Positions 36,861 through 47,938 of a stretch of DNA of 64,000 nucleotides are shown piece by piece (within the stretch, counting starts at the first letter, position 1; every line of letters begins with the position of its first letter). The position numbers were made by a program, and so were the translations under genes. The stretch spans positions 22,141-86,140 of the forward strand of contig QXCR01000149.1 in NCBI GenBank assembly GCA_004380135.1, written 5' to 3'. The stretch is from Stemphylium vesicarium. Its lineage: Eukaryota > Ascomycota > Dothideomycetes > Pleosporales > Pleosporaceae. Below the pieces are notes generated by a model. It ran no database searches, was not told where the DNA came from, and was given only the letters and a program-made list of their open reading frames with translations.

Positions 36861-38750
36861 ATGGTGGAAATGTCGCCAGGCGCGAGCGTTGCTGTGAGTC
36901 GACGACAAGTCTTCAAGCCTAGCCAAGGGAATGCAGTGCTGATAATACATGTCCCTACAGCTGGGAGTAATGGTCGGCCTCGCCTCGACCAGCATCCAGA
37001 GCGTCGGCCTCACCCTGCAGCGCAAGTCGCATCTCCTGGAGGAAGAAAAGGACGACGACGACGAGAGACGACCACCCTATAAGCGGCGGAGATGGCAGGT
37101 ACGAACAAGAAAAAACAAAAGGCCTCGCTGCGCGTCACGAGCGATTGCTGATGTGAACAGCTGGGCATGCTCATGTTCGTCGTGGCAAATATTGTTGGCA
37201 GCACCATCCAAATCACGACCCTCCCCCTCCCTGTCCTATCCACCCTCCAGGCGTCCGGCCTCGTCTTCAACTCGATATGCGCCTCCATCATCCTGAGCGA
37301 GCCCTTTACGCGATACTCGTTCATTGGCACCCTGCTGGTCGCCATCGGCGCATTATTGATAGCCCTCTTTGGCGCCATCGCCGAGCCATCGCATAACCTG
37401 GATCAGCTGCTGGTATTGCTGGGCCGAAACAACTTTCTGATATGGATGAGCCTGACGGGTTTTGTCGTTGTCTTGCTCATCGTCGCAACCTGGCTCCTCA
37501 AGCGCATGTACCCGCGCACTACCCCTCGACTACGCCTGATACGGGGAATGTTCTTTGGATGCGTCAGTGGTATACTCTCAGCGCATTCACTCCTCATCGC
37601 CAAAAGCGCCGTTGAGCTTCTAGTCCGGACAATCGTGGATCGCCACAACGAATTCAACCGCTGGCAGTCGTGGATGATTCTGATTGGATTGGTCGTGTTC
37701 GCCCTGACGCAACTCTACTACATGCACCGTGGATTGAAGCTATGCAGTACGAGCGTCCTCTATCCGTTGGTCTTTTGTGTGTACAACATCATTGCCATTA
37801 TTGATGGCTTAATCTACTTCAACCAGGGCGATAGACTGTCGAGCCTTCATGCGGGACTCATCGCGCTCGGAACCGTCGTTCTTCTTGCAGGAGTTGTCTG
37901 CCTGAGCTGGCGTCTCGAAGACAACGAGGAGGAACCGACGTCGCCAGTAGCAAGCAAGGATATAGGCAGGGTGCAGATGCCTCAGAATGCACTTCAGCCC
38001 GGCCTTGGAATACATCATAGCCACAGCCAAGACGAATCTATATCACCATTGGATAATGACGAGGAGGCCCAAGGCGAAGGATACATTCGGAACCCCGTCG
38101 ACGAGCGAACCCCATTATTAGCTCGGACCTCAGCTGGTCCTGCTTCGACTCTACCCAACGCGAAGAAGCGCCTTTCATTGGATACTGGAAGACCAAAGAG
38201 CCCGCAGACGAATACGTACTCGCGCAAGCATCCGAGAAGACGACGACTGACCATTTCCGAGGAAACAAACGAAATCTGGGATGAGCTCAATGACCGAGAA
38301 ACGCTGCCATCACCCGCAGTCCGATCTGTAGATTTGGAACGACGGCCCAGATCAGGCACCTTGCCTCCACGGAGAAACAATGCACAATCTGCCTGGCTCA
38401 ATCAGATGCGTCGGCGGTCATGGTTCGAAGGCTTCGGCCGCCAAAGCAGGAACGTATCGCAAGGAAAGAAGCCCATGGATGCCTCCTCCTCATCATTGTT
38501 CCAACACCCCGATCCCGACGATGACGATACCTCTGATGCAGACAACGACGACACAATGCGTAGAAGTGGCATCTGGGGTTACGGCTCTGGAACTTTGGGA
38601 TACGGATCCGGCAGCAAAAGCCAAGATGCGCTAAGTGATTGGTTCAGACTAAAATGGCTGCGCAAGAGATGGCGAGAAGAAGACGGAGAAGAACAAGAGC
38701 AAGAGCAAGAACAAGAACAAGAACAAGATGATCAAGAACGAGAATCATGA
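36861..38750 (+). CDS. NIPA-type magnesium transporter / DUF803 family protein
   Basis: Three exons (36861-36893, 36961-37098, 37161-38750) give 586 residues. The membrane core (residues about 12-355) shows the family start GLASTSIQSVGLTLQRKSH, then LPLPVLSTLQASGLVFNSICASIILSEPF, about eight to nine spans and the QLYYMHRGLKLCSTSVLYPLVF block, as in NIPA proteins of the drug/metabolite transporter superfamily. Animal NIPA proteins move Mg2+; fungal substrates are unproven. The last 230 residues are cytosolic, Ser/Arg-rich and end in a Glu-Gln repeat. An acidic DDDDER loop between spans 1 and 2 is unusual. It sits head-to-head with VMA4. Confidence 0.88.
38691..38726 (+). repeat. Hexanucleotide repeat coding for (Glu-Gln)6
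   Basis: Six consecutive GAR-CAA pairs encode alternating Glu-Gln close to the C-terminus of the NIPA-type protein. The mix of GAA and GAG shows slight decay of a pure repeat. Confidence 0.9.
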
Positions 38751-38828
38751 TATCGCTTTTTCTCTTTTTTTTGCATATACACCCCCAGTTTGAATATACC
38801 AATTGAATTTAATACCTCTCTCCTGTAT

Positions 38829-39267
38829 CTACGCCCCATCCTTCTTCCTCTGCCCAACAAAGAAACCCAAACCAAAATCGTCCGTCTTGAAGGTAATCTT
38901 ACTCCCCTTGGGGAAGAAGAACACATCGCCTTTTTCCGCCTTGACTTCCTTGCCCGTCTCGTCGCTGATATAAAAGTGGCCGTCGACAATAATCTTAATC
39001 TCGTCGTACGTGTACGTGTACACGAGCGGTGTTCCCTTTTCCAGGCGGTAGAAGCCACCGCTGATGGGCTTGTCGGGGTCTGTGGATTCGCTGGGGATGG
39101 GGTTAGTAGACGGACGGACGGACGGACGGACGGAAGGACGAAGGGGAGCATAGAAGGGAAGGGGGAGCATACGATGATACTACATCTCCGAGGTAAGCAT
39201 TTTCATTCGCAATCAGCGGGGGTTTAAAGGTCGTTTGCGCCTTTTCGAAATATTGCATCGCTGGCAT
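38829..39267 (-). CDS. Small cupin-domain protein (EutQ/Cupin_3 type)
   Basis: Two exons on the minus strand (39267-39173, 39090-38829) give 118 residues. The reading frame YTYTYDEIKIIVDGHFYISDE followed by KGDVFFFPKGSKITF is the single beta-barrel of the Cupin_3 / ethanolamine-utilisation EutQ-like group (Glu in YDEI and the GDVFFFPKGS turn). There is no signal peptide. These proteins bind small ligands or metal; no reaction can be assigned. The 82-nt intron contains a tandem tetranucleotide repeat. The gene ends only about 80 bases from the NIPA stop codon, on the opposite strand. Confidence 0.85.
39109..39134 (+). repeat. (ACGG)n microsatellite inside the cupin intron
   Basis: About six GACG/ACGG units in tandem lie within the intron of the cupin gene (39091-39172), making up about a third of it. 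Confidence 0.85.
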
Positions 39268-40154
39268 TGTTATTTTCTTCTTCTTTTGATTTCCCTTCTT
39301 CGCGGCGTTGTGGGTATTCTGTCTCGTAAAAAGAACAATTGATCGTATTTCTCTTCTGTCCGCTAATAATGTGTGAGTCGAGGAAGAAAAAAGCAACAAG
39401 ATGACAAATATACACCCAGACAAATTACACAGGACAGAACGCGAGGTTTATATACTCACCCACACAGACACCCACTCACCGCCAAGCCCCCAGAGCTCCC
39501 ATAATCCCTTCCACTCTGCAGTACGTATACCGGTATATCGGTGATCAAAACGCAACCTCCCCCTCCCCCTTCTTCCTAACCAACCACACTCCTCAGATGC
39601 CGTAGTTCTGTGGGACCGCTTAGGATTCTGGGACTTGAATACCGTATACGGCAACCTTGGCATTGCTAAGCTTTCCCTTTCTCTTACCCTTTCCACTCCA
39701 ACTATCAGTCCCACCATACGCGTAGTCAGCCTGCACGGCATGCGAGATAGGGTCCCGAAGCGTTCAAAGACCATAGAGAGAGAGATTCGCGCGTTAGGTG
39801 TGGGGTTTATACTATGTATGGTGGGGTCAAAATGAAGGGTCCTGGTTCTGATTGGCTCTTGGGAAAGCATTACCGCATGTAGATGGCGGTGGAGATGGAT
39901 GGGGACTGGGGGGCATTTAGTCTAGGGTCTAAGTCACGGGGGATGGTATATCGTGGACCGCCGAGGAAAGAACCGAGAATGGAGGTGTGGGCCATCTTGG
40001 ACGCTGACTTTCTCTTTTCACATGTCAGGCTGTAAGCTCACCTTCAAGAACAAGCAGAGTTTCAAGTAGCAAAAGTTCATGAATGCTGTTCTACTATCAT
40101 TATATCCTTAGACACGACTGGTTGAATATTTGACCATCACAGTACCGCTGACAA
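39268..40154. other. Intergenic region, 0.9 kb
   Basis: Upstream of the cupin gene and downstream of the next minus-strand small gene. It carries pyrimidine-rich tracts (39540-39590) but no supported gene. Confidence 0.5.
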
Positions 40155-40508
40155 CTATTTGTTCAGCTCCTCAGCCCTCTTCTTGAGCTCTTCCTTGCTC
40201 GCAGCCTCGGGCATGTTCTCTGCCACGACAGGTCCCTACGGGTCCGTTAGCAACTGTTCCATTCACCATTTTATGTGCCATCGTACCGGGTTGGCCTTGT
40301 GAGCCTGAGCATGTGATGCCTGGTTGGTAGTGTCATGGTGCTGGTGGTCAGAGGCGGTAGAGTCGGACGAGTCCTTTGCGATGCGGTCGGTCAAGGCTGG
40401 AACCACTACGTCAGCTATACTACAGACACGTACATGAACCAAGGTGTGGTCTTTGGGATCGGTAAACTTACAACCAGCAGGGGTCTGTTCAACTGGATGG
40501 TCCGGCAT
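40155..40508 (-). CDS. Small hydrophilic protein, 75 residues
   Basis: Three exons on the minus strand (40508-40472, 40396-40287, 40235-40155) have matching phases and good GTAAGT and GTACGA donors. The product is hydrophilic, with SLTDRIAK near residue 13, a His-rich middle (DHQHHD) and an ending MPEAASKEELKKRAEELNK, which looks like a short charged helix. I recall similar short conserved proteins in other filamentous ascomycetes, but no function is known. The start lies inside the end of the upstream 87-residue ORF (20-base overlap), so the two may share one transcript. Confidence 0.65.
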
Positions 40509-40752
40509 TTTGTTTAGAGTCTGAGGTCTCGGGTTGTTTTTTGCTGTTTCTTTCGATGGCTTCGTGGTCGCCGAGGGATAGGAACTCTCGACAGTATGCG
40601 TCTACTTTGCCTTCGAGGGTCTTTGGGTCCTTTACGTCAAGCTTCTTGACGTCGTTTGCAAGGGATGTTGTTTCGGTGTTGGTGTTGTGGGACTGACTAA
40701 GGAACTCGGAGATGATGGAGAGGCGGTCTTGCTGGTCGGAAGGGGAGGCCAT
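40489..40752 (-). CDS. Small acidic/helical protein, 87 residues, overlapping the next ORF
   Basis: A single open frame from ATG 40752 to TGA 40489. It encodes a polar, mostly helical product (for example RLSIISEFLSQSHN, VDAYCREFLSLGDHEAIERN) without membrane spans. Its last 20 bases overlap the start of the following small gene in another frame. It could be an independent small protein, a long upstream ORF controlling the second, or the first half of a dicistronic transcript. I do not recognise the family. Confidence 0.5.
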   Translation of the reverse strand: MASPSDQQDRLSIISEFLSQSHNTNTETTSLANDVKKLDVKDPKTLEGKVDAYCREFLSLGDHEAIERNSKKQPETSDSKQNAGPSS

Positions 40753-40983
40753 GTTGAGCGGTTATGTAGGGCAAGGACGCGTAGTGGATGCGGGCGTGAT
40801 CGGTGACGTAGGTGAGAGATGGCGGGGCAGGTGCTCGTTGAGGAAGCTGGAGTGCCATGTTGATTTGGGTTAGTGCGGGGTAGAAACAGGTCTACGAGTC
40901 TGGACGTCTTGGAGCCAGCCTTCGAAAAATAATATTTACAAGGCTTGGTTTCTTCTCCGCTAAGCAGGCTTTTCGGGCGGTGT

Positions 40984-41687
40984 TTACTCTGGCGACTTCC
41001 CAGTGTCCCAATTCTGCGATATTTCCGGGTCTTCAATATCCTCCAGCGCATTCAATATAGCCTGTTGCAAGGTTCCGGCCATGAAGGCAGTGACCATTTT
41101 GGACACAAATCTGTGGCCTTAGATTAATCCAGGTGTGAGAAGGTCAATTGTAATGACCCACAAGAAAACAACGTAGATAAAGGTGATGATATTGAATTCG
41201 CCTCATCCAGGTCCGGGCTGCGTGAAGCCTTTACTGTTACTCAACGTTGAGGTCTTGCGCGAAGGGATGGGACACACGTACTGAAGAAGCAATCTCTAGC
41301 GCAATGGACAACAACAGCGGTATATGCCCAAACGACTGCTTTTACAGCAGCACTTCCTTTGATTTGGCTCGTCTTCAATATCCAACGCAATCCACCTGCT
41401 TTAGCAACGTGCGTCAAGTAAGATAATAAGAATTGCGACTCGAAGGTTCCTCACCCTACGTACGCATTGGGCACTTGATTTTTGTCTGACCATGCTTGCT
41501 CGCAGTACCGAGTATCGATGGCAACCCATGGTGCAAAAGGCTTGAAAAAGGGTGTGTGCCATTTACCACCGGGCAAACTGTGCGGGCGGAGAGCTACGAA
41601 TGCAGACTCATAGTATATCCAAAGGATGTTCAAGATGCACCACACCACGAACCAGGTTGCAGGGTTGTGTGTATACTTCAAAGTCAT
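40984..41687 (-). CDS. Small multi-span membrane protein, function unknown
   Basis: The best model has four exons on the minus strand (41687-41460, 41372-41282, 41201-41162, 41110-40984) and 161 residues; phases agree, but the first junction is the least certain. Span 1 is ATWFVVWCILNILWIYY, followed by RPHSLPGGKWH and a Pro/Trp-rich loop. Span 2 is VKAVVWAYTAVVVHCARD and span 3 is IITFIYVVFLFVSK. The tail is soluble and acidic. The start region recalls fungal EXPERA-like (emopamil-binding-like) membrane proteins in its spacing (PATW, RPxS, GG), but the resemblance is weak and no catalytic residue can be named. Confidence 0.55.
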
Positions 41688-42483
41688 GATGAAGAGGGAA
41701 ATAGAACAAGCTTGGCCTGGCGGTTCAGATGCTACTCTTTCTCCATATACTTATAGCCGTATAACGGGCGTGGTTTTGCCATCGTCTGCCGTTCTTGCCG
41801 AGTGGTGGCCTTGTTTCCCTCATGTCACGATAGTTCACAAGCAGTCTATTGTGCCATTTTATCCGACATCACAATGACCATCCATGCATGCGCTGCCAAA
41901 CGGCACTCAGCGCTTTTTCACCGACTGCGCCCTCAACCTCAACATGGGCCCACGCGTTCTCCAGCAAAATTCCCCACCTCCCGTCAAATCACCAACCGCA
42001 ACACCAACCACTAATGGACATGATAGAGCGACGCGATGGACTTGTACGCGGGTCTGCCAATACGCTGCAGATACGAAGCCTTTACGATAGCAACGGCGCG
42101 GGGAATGAGTGGCCCACAGTTGGCGAAACTCCCACAAGCGGCAACTCAGCCACCGAGAACGCGTAGCAAGGGTCCTGGCCTCCTCCCGCCCCTTCCAAGC
42201 TTCACGGACGTTTCGGCTTGAGCAACGGCGTCATTCAAGGAGGGCGACACACACATGAACCTGCCACTCGCTCCGAACTTTCTTCTTTTTCAATGTGATT
42301 GACCTTGTAGCGACATGTGGAACGCTACTCTTCGTCGATCGTTATATGCCGCTCAACCCTAGCCTCCTAGCCGACGTCTCATCGCAATTCACTACTTCAC
42401 GATATACCCGCTGGTCGGAACCCACTGTCTTGACGCAGCGGCTTGCTTGTATAGTGATTCTGTAAATACCTCGAGGCGTCGCC
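41688..42483. other. Divergent intergenic region, 0.8 kb
   Basis: Promoters of the small membrane protein (minus) and the Cys-rich membrane protein (plus). Several overlapping short frames occur, none with recognisable features. Confidence 0.5.
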
Positions 42484-43949
42484 ATGCCTTCGTTATTCGC
42501 CCACCCGTTGTTCGCGCGCCAGAACCCCCTGGAAGAGGCGAAGCACACACTCTCGTCATGGGATAACTGCATGGAAAAGGCCTATTGCAAGTGCGTAGAA
42601 ACTACAGGCCTCAGGCCTTGAGCATTGTCTCCTTACTCACACGCGACAGATGGCCAGTTATTGTCGCAATCATCATCGGCGCACTTATCCTTATCTCGGT
42701 GGTCACCTGTATCGCGCGATGTATATGCTGCGGAGCCGAATGCGCCTGCTGTTGCTTTAGATGCTGCACTTCCTGCTGCGGTAGCAGTAGTCGCGGCCAT
42801 AAGCGTATGGACAGCAATCAACCAGCGCCTTACCCCCAGCCTTATGGCGCTCCCGTTCAATACAGCGCGCCTCCGCCCATGAACCCATACGCGCAAGCTC
42901 ATGCAAATGCGCCACCTCCACCACCTGCAGCACCAGCCTTCGACCCGAGACCAGTAAACCAACAATACCGCTCCAACGCCATGCCGACCTTTGCGCCTGC
43001 CGCGCCTGCCGCGCAACCCGAAAGACCGGCATTCGCCACCTTTGATTCAACGAAAGCTGTGGTCAATGAAGACTCCCTACCCGCCATGCCGACGTGGAAA
43101 GATGGACGGGATGTACATGTAGAGGTGGAGGAACAGCCTGCGCCACAGAGGCAAGGCGACATGGAGCTGGATAGGTTGGATCACAACGGCAGCGTAACAA
43201 GTGGAGCCATGGGAGGTGTAGCCGCAGCGGCAGTACCTTCAGCCAGACGATCTCCTGGCGCAGGCAGATCGCCAGTCGGAGACAACTACGGTTATCCGCA
43301 GAACAACTCCTTCGTTAGCGAATCCGCGCCCTTGAACAACCAAGGCCAATACGGTCAACCATATGCCCAACAAGACGAATACCACCGAGGCCCTCCCGCG
43401 CAGAACCTATCGCCCGTATACGGCGCAGGCGCAGGATACGCACAGCAGCAACAGCAGCCATACGGTCGTCGTTCGCCAGGCCAACCGCAAGCCTACGACT
43501 CCCACGACCAGCTAAACCAATACAACCAACCAGCATCATACAACCAGCCCGCCCCCTACAGCAACAACAACAACCACCAAGACCCTTACGACCAACGAGA
43601 CTACTACGACGAACCCGACAATCGCTACCAGTCTCCGCCACCAGCCGCAAACCCATACGGCTACAATGCAAGCATAGCTCCGTCATACCACACCTACGAC
43701 CAAGCGCCGCAACAACCCCAACTATCGCAATCTCCTCCTCCGGCGCTCATGCCCGGCCGCCCCGTCCAGGAATCATCACCGGTATCGGCGTACCCGGGTC
43801 AACGCTCGTATACCCCCGTGTCGGGCAGTGTAGGACAGCAGCAGCCGTACCGAGCTTTTACGCCCGGCGCTGAACAGCAGCAACTGCAACAACAGCAATA
43901 TGGAGGTGTGAGCAGGAAGGCTGTTGATGGGACATATAGAGAGATTTAG
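42484..43949 (+). CDS. Cys-rich single-span membrane protein with Pro/Gln/Tyr-rich tail (fibroin-3-related type)
   Basis: Two exons (42484-42590, 42650-43949) give 468 residues. The extracellular part is short and contains WDNCMEKAYCKW. The span WPVIVAIIIGALILISVVTC (about 36-55) runs straight into a cluster of 12 cysteines within 24 residues, then SSSRGHKR. The remaining 390 residues are disordered, rich in Pro, Gln, Tyr and Asn, with repeated YNQPA-like units. Fungal genes with this layout are often labelled fibroin-3-related proteins; nothing is known of their role. The clustered cysteines at the membrane border look like palmitoylation or metal-binding sites. The tail composition suggests phase-separating or scaffold behaviour, which is inference. 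Confidence 0.8.
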
Positions 43950-44977
43950 AAAGAGCTTTTTTCTTTGTTCTGATTGAATACACTCGATTTGATACCCATG
44001 TATACGGAATGTGCGTTTCGTTTGTCTCTCGTAACTGGAACTGCGAGTTTGTGATGCTGCCCCCTCTCCATCTTCGCGTGTAGAAACAGTGGTTCAGCTG
44101 CTGCGGCTCGTCCACGTGCCGTTCCCATGACAGCTCGTGATGTCTTCGCTCGATATATAGTGCCCGCGGAGGGCCTTGCGAATCAACCATTGAGAGGTGT
44201 GGCGGTGGTCGAGGTGGACCGTGGTTGCGTGCATTAAAGGCCGAAGTAGTGCTGGCACGGTTGACGCGCTACAGGTGGTTAGTCGGCTACAGGTGGATAG
44301 TCGGTGTGCTTGCATGGCGCCGTCGCACCGCCTAACGTTACATGCATGGTTTTATCGTTTCCGAGGTACTGACTCCAAATGACCTCGAGGGCTGTGCGTG
44401 GCAGCGGACCCATGGGGAGCCGCCCCAGGATGTACTCTTGTGTTTTCAGAGCGTTGTTCGTCGAGTCGCCGTTGCTCGTGATAGCAGATGCAACAAGGTC
44501 GTCACGAAAGACAAGAGAAGAGTAATGAGCATTAAAGTAGATCCATTCAAAAGCTGGGGGTATCTATGCGCAGGGTCGTGATCAAGAATAGGGCCATCAT
44601 CTCCACCATGCGGTATACACAAAGGCCTTGTGACAAAATCCCACTCCCCTTTGCATCCATCTCCGACAGACCATAACAAAAGGAAACCAAAAGACAAAAA
44701 AGGTGTATCGTTCGCTTCCATGCTGTTGCTATCATTACCACCTCGTTCTCATGCTGTCACCACATCCTCCGTTCTCTGGGTATAACTGCCTTCTCCATGA
44801 TGAAAACCTTCTCACTTCGGTCGAACTCGTCACGACTATCGCTTGCTGGCAAGAGGTAGTGTCCGAGTGGTCGTCAAAGTCGGTAGGTCGTCTTCTCAGT
44901 AGTGCCCGTATCTCCTCATGCGCCATCCTGACACACATTGCATGTCAGTAGGACCGCATATGAGGTACGGGTGCACA
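43950..44977. other. Convergent intergenic region, 1.0 kb
   Basis: Between the convergent Cys-rich membrane protein and 65-residue protein genes. No supported gene. Confidence 0.5.
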
Positions 44978-45231
44978 CTAGACTCTACTAGTATGCGTTG
45001 TCCTCTTGCGACCGCCGCCACGTCCGCAGGTGAGGCAGCTGATGATGATGCCGAAGAGGGAGACGATGGCGTTGATGATTGCCTTAAGACCAGCAGCGAT
45101 GGCATTAACAATGGCCATGATGCAGTTTCCGATAGTGCGGAACTATCGAAGTGTTAGCTATGGAAGGCATGAGAGACAGTGAAGCGGGTAATACGTACGA
45201 CCGACTTGATGCAAGAGACTACAGCACCCAT
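44978..45231 (-). CDS. Hydrophobic miniprotein, 65 residues
   Basis: Two exons on the minus strand (45231-45199, 45142-44978) with a GTACGT donor and phase 0 junction. The product begins MGAVVSCIKSVFRTIG, continues as a nearly uninterrupted run of Ala, Ile, Val and Leu with NAI repeats, and ends with a CLTCGRGGRKRT basic tail. It could be one or two membrane helices with a cytosolic tail; the N-terminal MGxxxSC also fits dual lipidation (myristoyl Gly2, palmitoyl Cys7). I recall similar miniproteins in other filamentous ascomycetes, of unknown function. Confidence 0.75.
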
Positions 45232-45329
45232 GGTTGCGGTGTTGTTCGAGTGTTGGTTTCGACTCGGGGTATTGGTGTGGTTGATGGAAACAAAGCTTGT
45301 TGGCTTTGTCGAAGAAGTGGACGGGTGAA

Positions 45330-45345
45330 GGGGGGGGGGGGGGGG
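45330..45345 (+). repeat. Poly-G run, 16 bases
   Basis: A homopolymer of 16 G on the plus strand (C on the coding strand) about 100 bases upstream of the 65-residue protein's start codon. Its length may vary between isolates or be a sequencing artefact. Confidence 0.85.
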
Positions 45346-47011
45346 TTTGTTTGTAGGTTCGTGTAGATTGTTGTGTGATTGTGGGTAAAGTGTAGGACAA
45401 ACAACAGGACTTATAAGCAACAACCAAAGGCCTGCCTGCCTTCCGTTGCACAAGCGCTACGTCACAACGGTCCGTGCCTGGCCTGCTGCCGTTCCCTACC
45501 CTCTCACCTCATCTCTCGATAGCAAGCCCAGCGTCGACGCAACGCAACGCACGCGCCCCCTGTGGTGCGCGCAGCAAATTTCCGTCAAACTCATCCTGCA
45601 GGTGACTTGCAATGGGTCCCGCAAGCAGCCAAGATGGCAAAACGTCAGAGACCAGGCAGGTTTCGCTCCCTCCAGCCCGCCCAAAGCGGCAAGGATGGAC
45701 AGCAGACGCTCTCAAAGCAGTGACGCAGGACATGGTGATCCCTGTCGCATCCAGGCGCATGTGGGTCTGGCGCCACAACCTTAAAGAAAACCGACGTCAC
45801 CGTTGGTTCCTGATGCGGTAGCGATCGTTGGCGCCCCGTGGCTGGGCCCATGGAAATCCCATCCATTTTGCATGATCGCGATGCTCGCCCTTCATCACGC
45901 CTGCACTCAAAGCAGGTAGTCCGACCCCAATAAGCCCATATTGATGCAATCCCGCACAACCTTGCTACACCGTTGTGTGTGTGCGTCGACGACACGCGTT
46001 ATCGTGCCAACCACTGATGCCACCGCCCCTCCTTCTCTTCACTGTAGCCATCATGTCTCCGCACCAAGCCCAATTTTGATCATCCAAACCTTCTGATCCC
46101 GTATCCTGTACCGCCGTTAAGAACGCCCAAAAGAGGGTTTCCTTCCCCAGAACCAGTAAATGTGACGTACACTTGTGGCTCCTGGGCAATCCTTTCCTTC
46201 CCTTCCCTAACCGCCACCCCAGCCCCAGACTCATGCCAGTCGATGAGGTAACGCCACAGGTTTCAGCAACATGGGTATCTAGATCAGGACAATCTCGCGC
46301 AAACAGGGCACGGCACAGCGGCTGCTCACCCATTTTTCCCTTCCCCGATATCTCACCACTTTTTTTGCTCTCTCAGACTTTTCCTTGGCTTGCGCGCACA
46401 CACACACGTACATGCACTCGCGCATTGGGCGCGATGGTGTCATTGTCCGCGCGGGAACTTACGCGCTCTAGATTCCTTGGTATTTTTTTCTTCGCAAAGC
46501 AGGTTACAAGTTTCAGCGTCTTGGTTTCCCGGATTCTGTAAATAGGACCATGTTGTTGTGGCTAACTTGTCATCGGAATCTGCAATCTCGATCTTCGTTT
46601 TCCTGCTCTTATTCCCGAGTCATCCCGCGTCGTTTGTGTTAACTCTCCGCCACGGCTCGCGCGAAATTTGTTCGAAATTACAGCTTCCGTGCCGGTTTTC
46701 AACGGGGTTCTAGCAACGCAAACTTGGGCTTGGCTCGTCCCAGTCAGTCTCCTTCGACTCCTCCAGTTTTTTTTATGCTTTTCTTGGGATCCTGCCTATC
46801 GCGATGCACCAGGTGTTCTCAATGTACAACAACCAAATGTCTCGGGCAACGGCAATGCAGACTCGTGCGCGATACCAGAACAGATGCAAGGGTATGCCCT
46901 TGGTGGTTGCCTAATACAACATGACCCACCTCTCCTCTAGCAGGCGCGAAGCTATGCGCGCGACACCATCACTTCTACCAACCCCTCCATCATCCCACAG
47001 CACTCGCGGCA
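45346..47011. other. Gene-poor region, 1.7 kb
   Basis: No open frame here shows protein-like composition or an exon structure I could complete. A short CA tract occurs near 46400. It may hold untranslated or decayed sequence linked to the pseudogene that follows. Confidence 0.5.
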
Positions 47012-47938
47012 ATGGAAGGCATCGCTGAGAAGCATGCGGGCTTCATCTCGGGTCTAACCAAACTTCTCGACCTTTTCGTCGCGATGCGCTACCTATACCC
47101 ATCTGACATCATCCGTCCACCCCGCTCGTCGACCATCGCAACTTCCATCTTTGAGGCAATCGGTCTGGACGCCGAAGTCATAAAGTTGATCAAACTGATA
47201 CCCGGCCTGCGCAGCAAGATAGTCCAAGCGTATCAGTGGCGCGGCGTCGAACTAATCCCCCGCTCAAAAGCCGTGACATACTCTGCCAACGCATCTATAC
47301 CCGACTTCATCGAAAATCTACGATGGGGTGAGAGATACCATGACGAGAACACAAAGTCGCTGCCGTCTTAGATGCTGAGACTCACAAGTGGAGCTATGTA
47401 CGATGGGCAGTACGGTACTGATCTCATCTACGGCACACGACCGTATGTGAAAAACCCACTTGTCTGAGAGACCAGAGACGGCATCCTAGAACAAAGCATC
47501 CTCACCATGTAACACCCCACAGAAAACATCATCGAATGGTCATCCGTCGGGCCCGCAAGCGACGTATGGGAGAAAGCCCCTAGACAACCCGCCACAACCG
47601 TGCTGGAAGAGATAACAGCAAAGTTCCGAACTCTGGAATGGATCCCGTATTTTGACCCCTGTGAGCAGGAGGACCAAGGCGACCATGGCGACCCTCCAGC
47701 GCGCAAAATACTCCAGGATCCAATCGTTATGCAGAATATCTTTCCGGGCGGTATCCGTTCTCCCGACTGACACGGCTGCTGCGATCCAGCATATGAGGCA
47801 GCACTTCGGTTCATCTGGCGCAGATGACCTGCAACGCAGCATCAATGCGCTCAGGGCGTGGCAGAAGATGTATCTTGATTGTGGATGGGGTTAAGCAGAG
47901 TTTGACGGCGAGGCTTTTGACTGGGCAAAGAGCGGGCT
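47012..47938 (+). pseudogene. Decayed gene of a fungal unknown-protein family
   Basis: The first 119 codons are open and protein-like (HAGFISGLTKLLDLFVAMRY, then WRGVELIPRSKAV and FIENLRWGERY). At 47369 a TAG stands where a Trp codon (TGG) would continue LPS(W)MLRLTSGAMYDGQYG. The same frame goes on with recognisable sequence, is stopped again at 47465 and 47510, resumes as IIEWSSVGPASDVWEKAP, and ends at 47768. The tail HMRQHFGSSGADDL to YLDCGWG continues in another frame, with a further stop before EFDGEAFDWA. A possible 80-nt intron (47443-47522) would remove two stops but is not in phase. The family is one of lineage-specific fungal proteins of unknown function. Confidence 0.7.

Noticed and set aside
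39448..39870. 140-codon minus-strand ORF
   Set aside because: It overlaps promoter-like pyrimidine tracts, and no family features are visible.
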